From Phallus indusiatus (lineage: Eukaryota > Basidiomycota > Agaricomycetes > Phallales > Phallaceae), in assembly GCA_027605045.1 (NCBI GenBank), contig JAQFWX010000003.1:1550001-1614000 (forward strand): DNA of 64,000 nt. The letters run 5' to 3'. A program made the position numbers and the translations under genes. Shown one piece after another: positions 26,001-41,287 of this stretch; position 1 is the stretch's first letter, and every line of letters starts with the position of its first letter. Under the pieces are notes generated by a model. That model did not search any database. It worked only from the letters and a program-made list of their open reading frames with translations, and was not told the DNA's origin.

Positions 26001-29000
26001 TATGCATTCCAAAACCCCCCCTCGATACGGAAATCACCTATATTAACAGCCTTTCGATCTATAATTGGACATGCAAGTTTTAAGGAAACAGAAGTTACAG
26101 AGTAAGACGTCACACGCCATTATCTTTTTCCCGTTGAAACAGTTCACTTACTATACAATCCACCTGGTGTGTGTGTATATTATTATGTACATTCAGACTT
26201 CTTCAAGAATTGCGCGGGATGGCACAACAACAACAGTCCGTTGAAAATCTCCTCCTTTGTCAAATATTTTGCTTCTTTTTTTTTGATTCGCTGGATGCTT
26301 TTTCAACAAAGGGTGCTAGTTACGCAAGTTCACCGACTTCTCCTGGAAACGGGGTTAGCTATTCCCGAAGTTGCGGGGAGAGCTGCTATCGACAAGATTC
26401 TGTTGGCCTTAATATTTCACTGTTCTCGAGATACTGATCACGAAAGAGCCATTTTGGCAATCCGAGACGCATGTTCCTGTGAGTGAGAATAATTAACTCC
26501 ATGTGATTGATGGATCAATAGGACCTAAACCCCTCTGACAAACAATTTTTGCATTGCATATCCATATCTACAGGTATCTCTGAACGTGGAGATTATGAAC
26601 TTCCGAAAGTCCCAACCACAGCATGTCAATCAGTATGACCCTTTTTCTTTAATGTTCCATGCCCTCCCCATGCACTAGCATTGGTTCGATTCTGGGTTTG
26701 TTTTTCTATTTTTATTTATTTTCTCTCTTTTTCCCATTTTAGTTATTGTGGCAATTCGGTGAGCGCCATTACAACGCCAAGGCTTGGGGTAAGGCTGCGG
26801 ATTGGTTCATCCTGGGAACCCACGATGTCTTCAAATCAATGGCTAGAAACAACAATGCAAAGTGTTTTCGAAAGGCGGCGTTGTGTTATCTCCAACAGCA
26901 AGAATATGGTCGTGCCACGGCTGTGGCGCGTCTTTGTCGCAACAATGAAGCAGCCACTCACTATATTGTCTTCTTGATTGCCATTAACCAAGGTAAAAAA
27001 GAAAACAGTGTTTGTTTTTGGAATGGGTTTATTTTATTTTTGTCTCCATCATCATCATTTCATCACCCCACCCAAAACTTCGTCTATTACGGGATCCGAC
27101 TCTCTCTGAAATAATATTATTATCCTTTAGGTCTAGAAGCTGAGGGTATGTGTGTGTTTGCAGCTGGCTATGATTTCGAAAAAAAAAACTATTTCGGAAT
27201 CGATTCGTTATGTCATTTACATAATTTGACAGCTATACGCGCGGTCCAAGATCTCGTTCAGGCCAAAGATTTTGATCGGAGGATGCTGCTTCTCGCAACT
27301 CAGCTGGCTCACGACGCTGGATTGAAAACGGTTCTTTTGACAGTTTTGGTTTCCCTATTACAGTTTCTAAGATCGCAAAATGGGTTTGACAATGATGTGG
27401 AAGCTCTGACCATGATTCGGTGAGAACTTTTCCTCCTTTTTTTGACGCGAGATGTGTCAGTGGCCTTTTTTTTTCGCCTGAGATCTGAGTCATCATCATG
27501 ACAGTTGCATCATCCGTCTAGTCATTGAACTTTTAAAACAACCGGCTGCCGATACGTATGTCTCGATTTGGTGTTCCCTTGATATCATACTGTTTATCTC
27601 GGTCGGAGAACTGATCATTAGTCGAGACAGAAAGAACCTGGTGAAGACATTGATTGGGCACTTTAACACAGGTAAACACCCTTTTTGAACAGAATTTGAT
27701 ATCCAAGTTTAATACCATCGCAATTCTATCATATCTTTACACACCATATCTCCATACGTTCCGATTTCTAGGCAAAATAGTGTGCGAATCGGCGCAAGAG
27801 AAGAAAGACTTCCCTGCCATGGTGAAAGAGCTGTCTTGGCTGTGGCGAACAGCGTACAATACCGCAGTTCAAGGGTGTTCCGAGTGGACAGATTCCGAGG
27901 AACAGCTCGCTGAGCTATTTGATTTATCTCGTGCCGTAATATATCTCACGTCGCGTGGAGTTTTTCCTCTGACTTCTCTAACTGACCTGTGGTGGCTAAA
28001 TATAGTTCATGGACTTGTATCGCAAGGCGTCAGTTACGGATCCGGACAAGCTTGTGCATGGCCACATTGTTTTAGCCTCCTTTTCGAGTATCTCGTGTCG
28101 TGTCTTCGCCGTTCGCCAATTAGGGACAAATGTTGAACAGGTCACCTTTCTTCCTTCCTTGACTCATTTCCCGTTTGATTCGTGTTGAAATATCAAGTTA
28201 TACTAAGCACACCTGCATTGTTTTCTTCTTTTTTTTATTCAGGCGGAAATACTACGCAAGCGGATCTGCCGTGATATTGACGAGTTCAAAAATAGTGTCA
28301 AACTTGCTGTTAACAACGGGCAAATATATGATACGATTGAAGAAGATCGTGTGGGCTCATTGATACACGTCTCGCTTGTTTTCGAGACAGAGCAACGATG
28401 TTTCCTGAATGACTGGCAAGGCGTTTTAGGCTCCATCGAGGTTTGATTTGATATCTGAACGTTTGGGAAATCACATTTTTGATGTCTGAACAATGGTGTT
28501 GTTTTAGGAAGCATCACAGTTGCCAAAGGTGAAAGCGAATACATTTGAAGCTATCGCGGATATCTTGGTAAGTTGAGATACTGCCTACTTTTCAATTACT
28601 CCCGTATTCAACGAAATTATACATTTAGTGGGTGAATAAGAACTGCCCAGTGAATGGTGAGCCTAAGATATAATTAAGTCTTTTAGCTCGCTCTTTCGTT
28701 CATTCGTTGTTGCCTAATAAATATTGATATATCTGTTAAGTCCTATATTCGGCGCTGGAAGCGATTTTGCACGCTTGCCTCGACCGGGATTACGTGTCGG
28801 TAGAGAAATTTTCCAGATGGCTTAGGGCTATTTGCACTATCTTGTTGGCCAAAAATACCAGTTCGGATAGGACGAAGGCGATAGGTTACGTGGAGCAAGC
28901 TGTGAACGTGATTGAAGAAAGCAGTAATACGGAAGAACTTGAGGTTCAAGTTGAGTCCCAGGATATTATCTATTTTAAATAAATCCATCAGATAGTTGAC

Positions 29001-29382
29001 GGGGGGGACAGAGATATCCCATAGATGAAAGGCAGTGGCTTCTTAGCACATCATACAACACAGGGGTGGAATGTTTAGCGTAAGTGATCGTGATCTTTAG
29101 AAGATCAAAATATATCAGTTGGTATCTTGGAACATATAATCTCATCGCGATACCACGGTAGAGCCTCGTACTTGGATGAAGCCAGAAGGTGGTTCGAATG
29201 TGCGACGGTGATTGCCCGATACGTGCCCGATAGTAAGGAAAAGACCCAAAAGGTTAGACTCTGAAGTTACCTGATGGGAAACGGTCAATGACTCGGATAT
29301 TTATTTCATGTCACCTCAATAGATATCGGAAACTTATAGCAATCTTCTCGCGCGCTATGGGAGGAAGGAGAATCAGGGATGA
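23034..29382 (+). CDS. ZIP4/SPO22 (TEX11)-like meiotic protein
   Basis: Meiosis-specific TPR-like scaffold that in other fungi, plants and mammals promotes crossovers with synapsis-initiation proteins. The start is MSNKKRKSETILGPQEVYNS at 23034. The coding sequence is cut into roughly twenty or more short exons; the stop follows YGRKENQG at 29380-29382. Diagnostic pieces in order: LYKLANLAESFAEQRQG, GVNLWNMSAILRQGKDQEGR with VRLAAFRLVEAGLEQKPGIQ (the LWN block of the Spo22 domain), several short helical-repeat exons, RVYYLASAIDQENLNRAEVT, LLWQFGERHYNAKAWGKAAD-WF, CFRKAALCYLQQQEYGRATA, ELSWLWRTAYNTAVQGC and the C-terminal RYPIDERQWLLSTSYNTGVE and YLDEARRWFECATVIARYVP. These match the family's order. 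The first intron (23101-23219) appears to start with GC rather than GT. Assignment to the family is strong; the exact exon set is only partly resolved. Confidence 0.85.
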
Positions 29383-29725
29383 AAAAGGAAACGAAACTCG
29401 AATTTGAATGATAGATTGTTATTTCAATGCTTTGTAGCTGTGGTTTATGTATTATACACGAGTGGCTTCTGCCATTATACAATGTTTTTTAATAGATCCG
29501 TGATAAACACCAAGGCAAAATGGCATTGCAATATGGAAGGCCAGTGTGGAGAGGAGACCGTGAGAAAGCCCTGACTTACACTGTATCTGCCAATCCTGAT
29601 GTGTGTCCAGTTCTGTCAAACAACCACGACGACACGACATTAATTGACGCAGTTCGCATCGGCTGCCACACCAATTTATTTCTCTTGTTTCAATTCTATA
29701 ACTCTGATCTTTCTTGTGCCCCCAC
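29383..29725. other. ZIP4-kinase intergenic region
   Basis: About 340 bp between the ZIP4 stop and the kinase start. It presumably holds the ZIP4 terminator and the kinase promoter; no motif was recognised. Confidence 0.5.
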
Positions 29726-30817
29726 ATGGACCATGTGGCAATGGAGCTAGCCGTATACCTTCTGAAACGATTAGAGGAGCAAGTCCAGTCGTCTATCTTA
29801 GTTGTCTTTGGAGCATGCACTGATATTTGAAAAAAAAACAAAACAACCAAACAAAACATACAAACAATTACACCCTTCAAAACAAACAGTCTTCCACAAT
29901 ATACTCGGCTTTGTGTTGGAATATCTGGTACTCCCGGTTCGGGCAAGGTACACACTACTTTAGATTCAATGGGCAAAAGAGCCATGGCTGTGAATATCGG
30001 CTAATCATTTCGGAATCTCGTAGACGACAATCTCAGCTAGAATAGAGTTTCACGTGAACCGTCTTTACAAGAATTCCAATCCCGAGGCGCAGGATCCTGT
30101 GGGAATAGTCGTTCCATTGGATGGCTGGCATTTACCGCGCAGCACACTCGATACATTTCCTGACCCTAAGCTGGCTTATGACCGACGTGGTGCCCATTGG
30201 ACATTCAATGGTATTTCATTTAATTTCTTTCAAAGTCATATTTGGAAAATCCAAGCTAAAGTATGTGTGTTCGTGTGCTTTCTCTCGAATCAAACAAGGT
30301 GAAGGCTACGTGTCGTTCCTTGAGCATCTTCGAGATCCTCAAGTCATGCTCACTGATGGCGCAGTGAAGGCACCCTCGTTCTCCCACTCCTTGAAAGACC
30401 CCGTAATGGATGATATAGTAGTTCGACCTCGACATCGGATCGTAATAATCGAAGGTCTGTACGTGTTTCTAGACATCCAGCCATGGATCAAGGCCGGGAG
30501 ATCCCTGGACGAACGATGGTTCGTCAGAGTCGATCCAGTGCAAGGGAAGGAAAGACTTTGTCGCCGCCATGTCGAGACGGGTGTAGCCGGGTCTCGGGAA
30601 GAAGCTGTGTGGAGAGCGGAAAGCAATGACATACCAAGTACGTAGGCGGGACACACACACTTCCCTGCCCCATGAAATCAATGCCCTTACATTTTGAAGT
30701 ACTAAATTGAACATCCTTTTGCGAATAGACGGTGAATTTATAGAAGCCAACATGCTTCCACCGACAAAAGAGATCCTGAATGTAGAAGATCATGACTTGT
30801 GCCAGCTAACCAGATGA
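29726..30817 (+). CDS. P-loop kinase, uridine/phosphoribulokinase superfamily (Yfh7-like)
   Basis: Small-molecule kinase by fold; substrate unknown. Relatives include yeast Yfh7 and uridine or nicotinamide-riboside kinases. Translation likely starts at MDHVAMELAVYLLKRLEEQV. After an intron comes the Walker A loop RLCVGISGTPGSGKTT, split by an intron just after its lysine, then VVPLDGWHLPRSTLDTFPDP, RRGAHWTFNGEGYVSFLEHL, PSFSHSLKDPV, RIVIIEGLYVFLDIQPW, WFVRVDPVQGKERLCRRHVE and, after a last intron, NGEFIEANMLPPTKEILNVE before TGA at 30815. The DGWH and EGLYVF blocks are typical of this superfamily. The first intron's donor is weak (GTCGTC), so the N-terminal 20-30 residues are uncertain. The stop lies 53 bp from the UTP18 stop, so the two genes converge. 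Confidence 0.85.
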
Positions 30818-30870
30818 CTTGAAATTTTTTTATGTAAATGTATTATGCGGCGCAGGTGTAATGATAGGTG

Positions 30871-32973
30871 TCATTTCAAACCAAAGTGTCTAATGTTGTA
30901 TAATAATGCTCGACCGCGGGTATTCCCGATCACAACGTAATCACTTCCGGGAGAAAAGTCCATCGAAGTAACATGACCCAAGGGTGTTTTAGAAGTCGGC
31001 CAATTCGAAAATACTGTATGGGAAGGTAAATGAACCTGGTATGCAAAAAAAGGGATTGATAAGACAGGTAATTTAGATCGCACAATAGTAGAAAAGAAAG
31101 GAAAGAAGAAGGAAACTAACCAGTTTTAATTGGTCCTTCTTGGTCTGGCTACTAATAGCAAGAATCTGGGCATCGTGGTTGAAACACATCGATGAAATTG
31201 CTGTTGTCAAATTTTCGACAGTTTTTAGGGGCTTAGGGGCACTTGATCCTACTTCAGCGAAGCTGTCGGCGCCATACAAGTTAACTAAACCCGTAGTAGC
31301 ACTATGAAACGGTGTCATTTTTATTTATTAGGCCAATAAACGCTCATGGAAACCCACCCTATAGCCAGATAATTATGGTTTTTTGAACCAGTCATGATGG
31401 CGCTTCCGAATCCGCCATCGTCTTTCCATCGCCGCAAGCACCGATAGTTGTCAATATCCCACATAAAGACTTCGCAATCTCCTCCAAGACTCAAGAGCCG
31501 GTTGTCAGCGGACCAATGTAAATCCTTAACGGTATTGTTAATCTTGACACTACCGACAACCTGTCCGCCACCTCGACGCCAGTCCACTAAATGGACGTAA
31601 CCTCTCCGTCCAGCAACAGCCAGAAGATCACCGTTCGGAGAAAAGGCACAAATCTCCATGCTTAAGTCTGCACCGTCTGGGTTGCCGGAATTTGAGCCCC
31701 ATAGTCCCCGAGGTGACCGGGTGCACGCCCCACTTTGCAAGTCATAGGTACAGTAAAACGGCCGATTGCCTGTTAGCAATATCGACGAACCGGAAGGATG
31801 AAACATTGCTGTGGCTATGGGTAGTTCAGAGAAGTGAACAGATTGCAAATGGGGATTAGTGTGGCCGTCGATCTAAAAAGAACAACAACAATATCTGGTG
31901 AGCAAAATGATAGCACTCCGTATGGAACACATGGATCAATTCACGTTGTATAATCGCACTCTGCGATCTTTGCCTGCTGTCATAAGCACAGGCACGGCAG
32001 GTGACGGGTGAAACTGCACTGAGACTAACTGTGTGTCAGCATTTGCTGTCTGATTAGCATCACGCAGTCGCCCGATGGAGATTTCGTTCGGAGGTAATAG
32101 GCTTGGTCGATTGGAAGATAATAAGGCACCCGAGGAACTCAGGAGTGTTGACAGTTGTTCATCGTCGTTCTCCCCATCCGATCCCGGCGATGATCTACGA
32201 CGTTTTTTGCCTCGTACGTTATCTCGAGCTGCGCTGGCCCAATTGGGTACAGGATGTACTTTTTCATACCTAGAAAAGAATGGAATCGAAGAGTATTCAA
32301 TCAATAAGTTAGGGGGTTTCGTTTATGAGCTAATCACGTTATACGTACTGGCGACGTAAACGTGCTTCATAGTCGCGTCCTCCGATTTCTTCTTCTGTAG
32401 GAGCATCTCGAAGCTTACGTAGCCTCTTGTCTGTAGCAATATTAACATGGATATTGGCATCATCCGGGTCTGCCCAGGCTGCTGCAGTTCGAGAGGATTT
32501 CAAAGGGTGCAAAACAGACACTGCTTCAGGTTCAGGTGCAGTTGCTGAGGCAGTCGAAATAATGTTTGATAAAGGGCCTGTTTCTTCTCCATTTTCCTCG
32601 TTTTGAGTTGTGTCATTGTGCAGCGTGCTGGGTATGTATTCTGGTATGGCGGAAGAGTCGGCTCCCTCGTCAATAACGAATAGCTTATGATAAAAGCGGA
32701 TAAGGTACATAACATAAAGGAAAGAACTAAGTTACGTACATCAGAATCAAGAAGATTGGATAGTCCTCCATTTGCAACATTCTCCTGTCGGTCGGTGTCG
32801 ACTGTGGTCTCGGCGGTAGAAAACTTCCCAAACAAAAGTGCTTCTAGTCGTTTCTCTTCCTCGTCTTTCTCGGCGTCATCGTAAATTTTATGTAATTTGG
32901 AACCAAGCGGGACTACAGGTTTTGGCTCCTTTTCCGACTTTAATCGTTGTCGTTTTTTTGAGTGTTTGGTCAT
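30871..32973 (-). CDS. UTP18: U3 snoRNP protein Utp18 (WD40)
   Basis: WD40 component of the UTP-B part of the small-subunit processome, acting in nucleolar 18S rRNA maturation. The start is MTKHSKKRQRLKSEKEPKPV at 32973. The N-terminal third is charged and disordered, with the KLHKIYDDAEKDEEEKRLEA and LFGKF region and the conserved ARLRRQYEKVHPVPNWA block. WD repeats follow: VSVQFHPSPAVPVLMTAGKD-RRVRLYN, IATAMFHPSGSSILLTGNRP, ICAFSPNGDLLAVAGRRGYV, VKDLHWSADNRLLSLGGDCE-VFMWD, YLAIGATTGLVNLY, ISSMCFNHDAQILAISSQTK and a last VTSMDFSPGSDYVVIGNTRG. At least five introns were read, all in frame. It is the most downstream of five consecutive minus-strand genes. The gene symbol rests on motif order and N-terminal match. 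Confidence 0.92.
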
Positions 32974-33186
32974 TCGTTTGAGGTGAAGTCACTGTAAGTT
33001 ACAGGGGTTATGTAAGTTCGCTTAGATACTACACGACATTCCAACTGGCAAACATGAGTTGAGCACTTCGAACTGTCTCTTTTGTTGTGATATTCCTATA
33101 GCCGCCATTGTATTATCATACTTTTCTATACAAAATATGTAGTTTTCGCACACTGCATCACGCGTGGTTCTTTGAGGGGGTGACTT

Positions 33187-35386
<2,200 letters not shown>

Positions 35387-35546
35387 TCACCCGGGCCAGA
35401 ACATACAGGACCTCCACAGTCACCGCTGATTAAGATTCTGAAATCTGACTCCTGGTTCTCACAAACGGCACCACAAGAAACATTGCATTGCATTGTAACA
35501 TTTTATACGAAATCATCGACTACTACACATAAACTATCGAACATGA

Positions 35547-37201
35547 CTAGCCAGTTGGGAATGGATAAGCAGCAGGACTCTTGAATCCGTTTTTGCCCAC
35601 AGCCCGAACACCCATAATCACATTATCTTTGGATAGATCAACCGTCACTTTATTAACCATTCCGACGGGAATGATATGTGTCCAAAAGGCTTCCGTCGTC
35701 GGTCTCCAAACAACCTCGAAGCCTGACAAGTTGTCGTCGTCAACATCACTACCCGCGGCCCAGGTTAAGGTACTGTTGTTCGTCAGAACAGATATATCAA
35801 TAGTGACGTTTCTTGGGGTTCCTGACAGAAGCACATGAGAACTACACTTGTTTCCCAGATCTGCACTGGGTCCTTACCGGGTGCTTGTGCTAACGACCAT
35901 AAGGCTGCTGCATTGACTCTACCTGCTCTTACCGTAAAATCGATGTCTACAAACTCGGTCAGATCTCCAAACTGTACGCCATCTACGACTCGCACATCCT
36001 GATGTTGATGTGCAAAATTTTCATGCGGTTCTGTAAATCGTGCTGCTGGAAAACCAAGGGCCAAGAAGGGCTCGTGGTCTCCTCCACGCAAGAATCGGTC
36101 TGCACGATAAATGACTCGCACTTTAAACAACAATTGCTGGCAGTCAGCGTTATTTCCCCCAAAAATATACTCGGATCATGGTACCTGTCATATTCGTGGC
36201 GTCGTTCGTTGCAACTTCCGCCACAAAACGTCCTAGCTCACGGGCTGGAGTGTCGTTCTCCCCTCCGAAAGACACTATCTCATTTGAAAGAGTGGGAGAA
36301 TCCTGAGAAGGTATCCCTTGAGCGAATAACCTGATATCATTGGGATCTTTCGTTCCGTCATCTGCCGTAGAACTGCCTACTATGTCGTTCGTAAACATTC
36401 CCTGGACATCCGCACCTGCGTTGAAAAATTGCTGCGCCATGAATGATGATCCGAATAGTCCTTGTTCTTCACCTGCAACAGCCGCCAGCACGACGGTTGC
36501 TCTTGGTACGTGGGTTGCCATTATGCGTGCCAGCTCCATCGAAATGGCAACGCCGGAGGCATCGTCATCTGCTCCTGGAGCATCGGATATGTTATTTAGA
36601 AGGTCCGTACATCTCGAATCATAGTGCCCGGAGACAATGTACACTCTGTTGGGGTCTACAGAGCCTTTGATTGTAGCCAGAATGTTTGTGATGTTAGTTG
36701 CATTGACGATCTGGTCCGGAACGGGTTGCTGGATATAACTTTGCGTGGTAACCACCATACGTCCATTGGAAGCTGCAACAAAGCCTTGCATCTGCTCTGT
36801 AATCCAATCACGAGCTGCTCCAATACCTCTAACGGGATCTGTTTGAGACGACTCGGTATGTCGTGTTCCGAATGATACCAATTTCTCGATGATCGCTTGG
36901 ACACGATTAGGGTCTATTTGAGCCATAATATCCTGGAGCTCTGCATCAGGAGCTTGAGGGACGAATTGTTGTCCTACGCCAGGGGGCCAATCTCCAACGA
37001 ATGCGCATTGATCAAGACCAAGATCTCTGACCGACAAAGAGTCTCTTTCGTGTTCTATGCCATATTAGGTACGCAAAAATGTAACTCCATTTGTTCTAAA
37101 TCACGCTTACCGTGACCAGGATGAGCGTTGGCATATGTTATGCATGAAAGGATAGTAGCAACAAGACAAGGGAATAATCCCTTAGAGACACTCGATAGCA
37201 T
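35547..37201 (-). CDS. secreted M28-family zinc aminopeptidase with C-terminal Fn3-like domain
   Basis: Two-zinc exopeptidase releasing N-terminal amino acids, predicted to be secreted. The first exon encodes a signal peptide (MLSSVSKGLFPCLVATILSC ... ANA). The M28 core carries all expected metal or catalytic residues: VYIVSGHYDSR (His), APGADDDASGVA (Asp), VAGEEQGLFGS (Glu pair), FTNDIVGS (Asp) and GGDHEPFLALG (His). Downstream comes a domain of about 95 residues (IDISVLTNNSTLTWAAGSDV ... VDLSKDNVIMGVRAVGKNG) with the strand pattern of fibronectin type III, as found in related bacterial and fungal M28 enzymes. At least three introns were read; the second exon begins with EHERDSLSVRDLGLDQC. 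Nutritional or host-protein digestion is the likely role, by inference only. Confidence 0.9.
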
Positions 37202-37593
37202 GATCGGTGGTCAGGTCGTATGCCTTCGGGAAAAAAGGAAACAACAGGACCATTTCTATGCGAATATGCATTTTTATTTTCGGTTGCTTCTCAGCTTTCC
37301 CTTAGGGATTGAGATCTATGCCACCCCCTTGTCACGAGGACCGGCCTGTCCACTTCAGCAGATCTCAAACAAAAAAACTTCTCAAGGAAGATAAAGAAGA
37401 TAACGGCAACATTCCATATATCGCTTAGACAAGTTTTCTTCGCACATGGTTCCAACTCGAAAGAAAAGAAAAGAAAACAGCTTTGCATGTTTACTAGAAG
37501 TTTTGTCGGGGAATATCTTGTTTCAAAAATAAAATAGAATGCGGTAGAATACGAAAGTACAATAATAGTATAGAAGAAGAAACTAATATGTTT
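37202..37593. other. aminopeptidase promoter and VPS35 3' flank
   Basis: About 390 bp between two minus-strand genes; no clear motif beyond AT-rich stretches. Confidence 0.5.
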
Positions 37594-40500
37594 TCAACGC
37601 TCAATACCCATTTTTAATGTTGCGCCGACTACGTCAACCTCTTCCCATCGTTGTCGAATTTTCTCACCCGCTTCTTCCGAGGAATTTGACAATGCATCCT
37701 TTTTTAATTGGATGTAGAGCAACGTATTGCGGAAGTGCCTTGTAATCATATCGGGAGTCTGGACACCTTCTATAAGGCCCGGTGGTGCTCGCGCAGAGGG
37801 ATGAATATCAGGGGAAGCGATGTTATCGATACTCGAAGTTATCAATTCCACTAGACTGTTGACAAATTTAGGTGTAACCTACAGAATCAAAAGTTATCGT
37901 CTTCATTCTATATATATATTCAATAAAACAAGTGCTTACAGCTGGCGCGTCGTGATCCAAATAGTACAAATACTGGTCCAAGGCATCGCAATACAATTGG
38001 ACGGTAACGATTTCTTCGATAGCTGAGTTCGCAATTCTTAAGGACTTCTGAAGACATTCCAACACGCGCTTGCTATCCCAATGAGGATACTTTATTAAAA
38101 GAAAAGGGGAGATTTCAATCTTTCCATAATGACAATAGAATGGGAAGCTCTTACTGCTCGTGGTCTGTCTGTGCCTTCCGCAGAATCTTTTTCCGTCGTC
38201 TCGGAAGTTTTAGATGGATCAGCTGTTTGCCACCATAAATGACTCGCAAGATGCACAGCAGTGGCTTGATGAGATTTTTTCAATAGTCGCGAACCATGAC
38301 GAGCTGCTTGGGTAACGAGGGTATCATAATTATCTGGCCCAAACACTGTGGATCCATGTAGCGTCTTGATTATCAAAGATATAGCTTGCAATTGAGCTCT
38401 GCTTTCCGAAATACTTTCTTCATACACAGAGAACGCTTGCACGAAAAATTCGTAAGTCAGATCTTCGAAATCACATTCGTTCGATATCTGCGCAGCTAAA
38501 AGGAACAACCGCAGCGCAATTGTGGGTGCTTCAACTTGGGTTGCCAAGATCGAGATAAGTTGCCGGGTGAATTTGAGAATGTTTGAGGCCTTTGTCGTCC
38601 AATCGGGTTCCTAAAACGAGGAACCCGTTATTTCGCTACGAAGTAATCAAGCGGAGATAGCAAATTGACGTACCACATCTTCGGATTCTTTGTACCTTCG
38701 GGCCAACTTGATACAAGACGAGATAAGCGATGGGAATGTATAACGCATTCGTTCACCACCAGCTTCGAAATGCTTGCGTGCTCTTTGTAATAACTGAAAA
38801 ATTCACCTCATAAATGTTGTCTTGGCTGTCTAATTAGGATAGTTGCTCACCTCAAATTGCACATCCAGAGAATCCGAACGGAATAAGTGTACCATACGAG
38901 CGACCCAACCTTGCTCCTCGGCAAGCTCCTCCGACTCTGCACCATGCGATCCGGGTCGTCTGCCATCTTTTGAGTACTGTTGGGTACTCTCTTCAGGTTG
39001 TTCTCGAATTAGAACTTGACAAAGTTCCAAAACGCCATCAACGTCTTCCGGGGTTTCAATTATTGTTTCGTTTTTCAAAACTGATGATATAAGTCCATGT
39101 GCAAGCGAACGACGGGTTGATAAAGGTTGCAAGAAAAACAGTGATGGATATTGGGGTAAAGCAAGAAGGGTCAAAACCGATTGGTAAGAGCTAACAGGTG
39201 CTAATAAAAGATTGGCCAAATTTTGAATCGTTTGTGGTGAATACAGATCGGGGCTGAACAAATTATAAGAGAATGAATAAACAGCGTTAAATTATACTCA
39301 CCTATCCTTGTACTCCTGCATTTTATCACGAGCAAATCCTAAGATTTGATCAACATAATCAAGGCGATCAGGGTAACAGCTCAAAGATAGGTTTGTAAGT
39401 GACACCAGCAGCGCTGTGATATCTTGAAATGGAAGGTCCGGTCGAGCCTTTATGCAATCGTTTAGATTAAATGTATAACTAAGCACCGGACATGACACTT
39501 ACCTTGATCAATTCCACAACCTGCTGCCAAAAGACTTCAAATAACCGAACATCCGTCGGTATTCCTCGGAACTTTTTGACCTGGCCATTACTGACTTCTT
39601 TGCCTTTATCGCCGTTAGACAAAGAGGTGGGTGATAGGAGGGTACTATGTTCCTCCCCCCAATCTGAGCTTCCAATTTCTCCAGTAGTACCATTCTGCCT
39701 AGCCTTCTTTTGAGCGTTGACCTTCTCCGCCAGGCGCTTTGCAGCTGCCTCTTCTTGACGTTTTGTTTCTTCTGGATCTTCGTTCTCCGCTTCACGTGCG
39801 GCATATGCGGCCAAACGATCAATAAGTGCAATTACAATTTGTTTGATATTGACTTTGGGATGCAGTTGAGCGGTGGCCGACAAAAAGGGTCCAAGGGTGT
39901 GAAGATGAAAATCATCGGTGAAAACCTACGGAGCAATGTATAACTGAACGAAATGTATTTAAGGGACATTCACTAACCTGAATCACGACTTCCATTAAAT
40001 ACTCCTGAGCAATGATATCCTTGCAATTGACCACCTGCTCGAGGATGCTTGGAAGGATGCTTGTATGATACATCTCGAGGTTAACTCCTTCCAGCTGACT
40101 GAGGCGGACCAAGTTGGTCCCAACCAATATACGAAGTTCTCGACGTTCCACCTCTCGCTTCTCCCTATCCCGCGAATGCCCTTGATGTTGTAGACGGACC
40201 CAAAGTTTATTCATTTCGATAAAATTCGTCAAGACGAACGATATCGAGTCTTGCAAGTTCCCAAGTGGTCTAGGTGAATGGTAAGCGAAGACATATTGGG
40301 TGTATACATAATGATACAACGTACCCGTCCTCCTCACCTATAGGAAGGTGATCCCTAGTTTGGCCACTAAGGTAGTGTCGCAAGAAAAGACCTCTTGTAG
40401 GATGTTGTACACCTCTGGACATTTCCAGCATATCTTTCATAATTTCTTTCACGGGTGCTCCTGATATAGACATATATACTGAACCGACTGTTATCATTAA

Positions 40501-40933
40501 ATATAGTCGCGGAACAATGTTGCCTGCGTATTGAACCAATTCATACAAGTCAGCGAGGTGATGACGATCTTGAACATGCGCCTCATATAGATAATTTGCG
40601 AGAATGCGAAGTGCATCGAATACAGCCATATCTAAACTCGAGAATGAAGGATAAACATTGAGGATAGTAACGGATACTCTCACATAATTCGTAGTATTGT
40701 TTAGGCGTTAGAGAGCTAGTGCGTAGCTCAGCCAACATAGTGCTCGCGCTTTTTAGAGCATCCATTAACTGTTCCGTTTCCTGTATTCGCGCTCCATGTC
40801 AAAACAAAAACAGGAAATGTCGAAAGACGACTCGGATGCATACCAGGTATCGTTTCATATGTTGCGCCTGTACCTTCACTGTGCTCAGCGCCTCACCTAA
40901 TAATTTACCTTCCGTATCTGAGGTGGTGGCCAT
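37594..40933 (-). CDS. VPS35: retromer subunit Vps35
   Basis: Alpha-solenoid core of the retromer cargo-selective complex, which recycles receptors from endosomes to the Golgi. The start chosen is [20 protein letters not shown] at 40933, which aligns with the family N-terminus; an in-frame ATG 18 codons earlier is less likely. Family hallmarks: [36 protein letters not shown], the [14 protein letters not shown] motif followed by [15 protein letters not shown] (the conserved Vps26-binding region), [36 protein letters not shown], an acidic/charged linker with [20 protein letters not shown], then [18 protein letters not shown] and [20 protein letters not shown]. The last exon ends in [19 protein letters not shown]. 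About ten short introns are present. Family and orthology are strong. Confidence 0.95.
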
Positions 40934-41287
40934 GTTGACAGCGTTGACAAGGAAAACGACAAAGAGGCCAGGAAGTTCAACGTTCAACGTTCGGGAACTA
41001 AAGCAATATTACTGGGACACCTGGATGAACTGGTTACGTAATCGATGTTTTCCCCCAGAACCGCTTGGTGCCACCTGCGGCTGCGGGATATACATGTGAA
41101 ATGTATTAGTTCTCTGATTTTTCTGAGTTTGGTAGGTCAACTCATATCGTAAGGAATGATGCTCCGCTTTTGAATTTTCCGACACTTAAATGAATCTCAA
41201 CTCAATTTACGGTGTAATATTATATGTATTATTCAAGTTTGAACTGATAGAACAGATGTAATTTTCCTACGAGCAGTTAGACAAACT
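40934..41287. other. VPS35 promoter region and SDR 3' flank
   Basis: About 350 bp between two minus-strand genes; nothing else was recognised. Confidence 0.5.
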
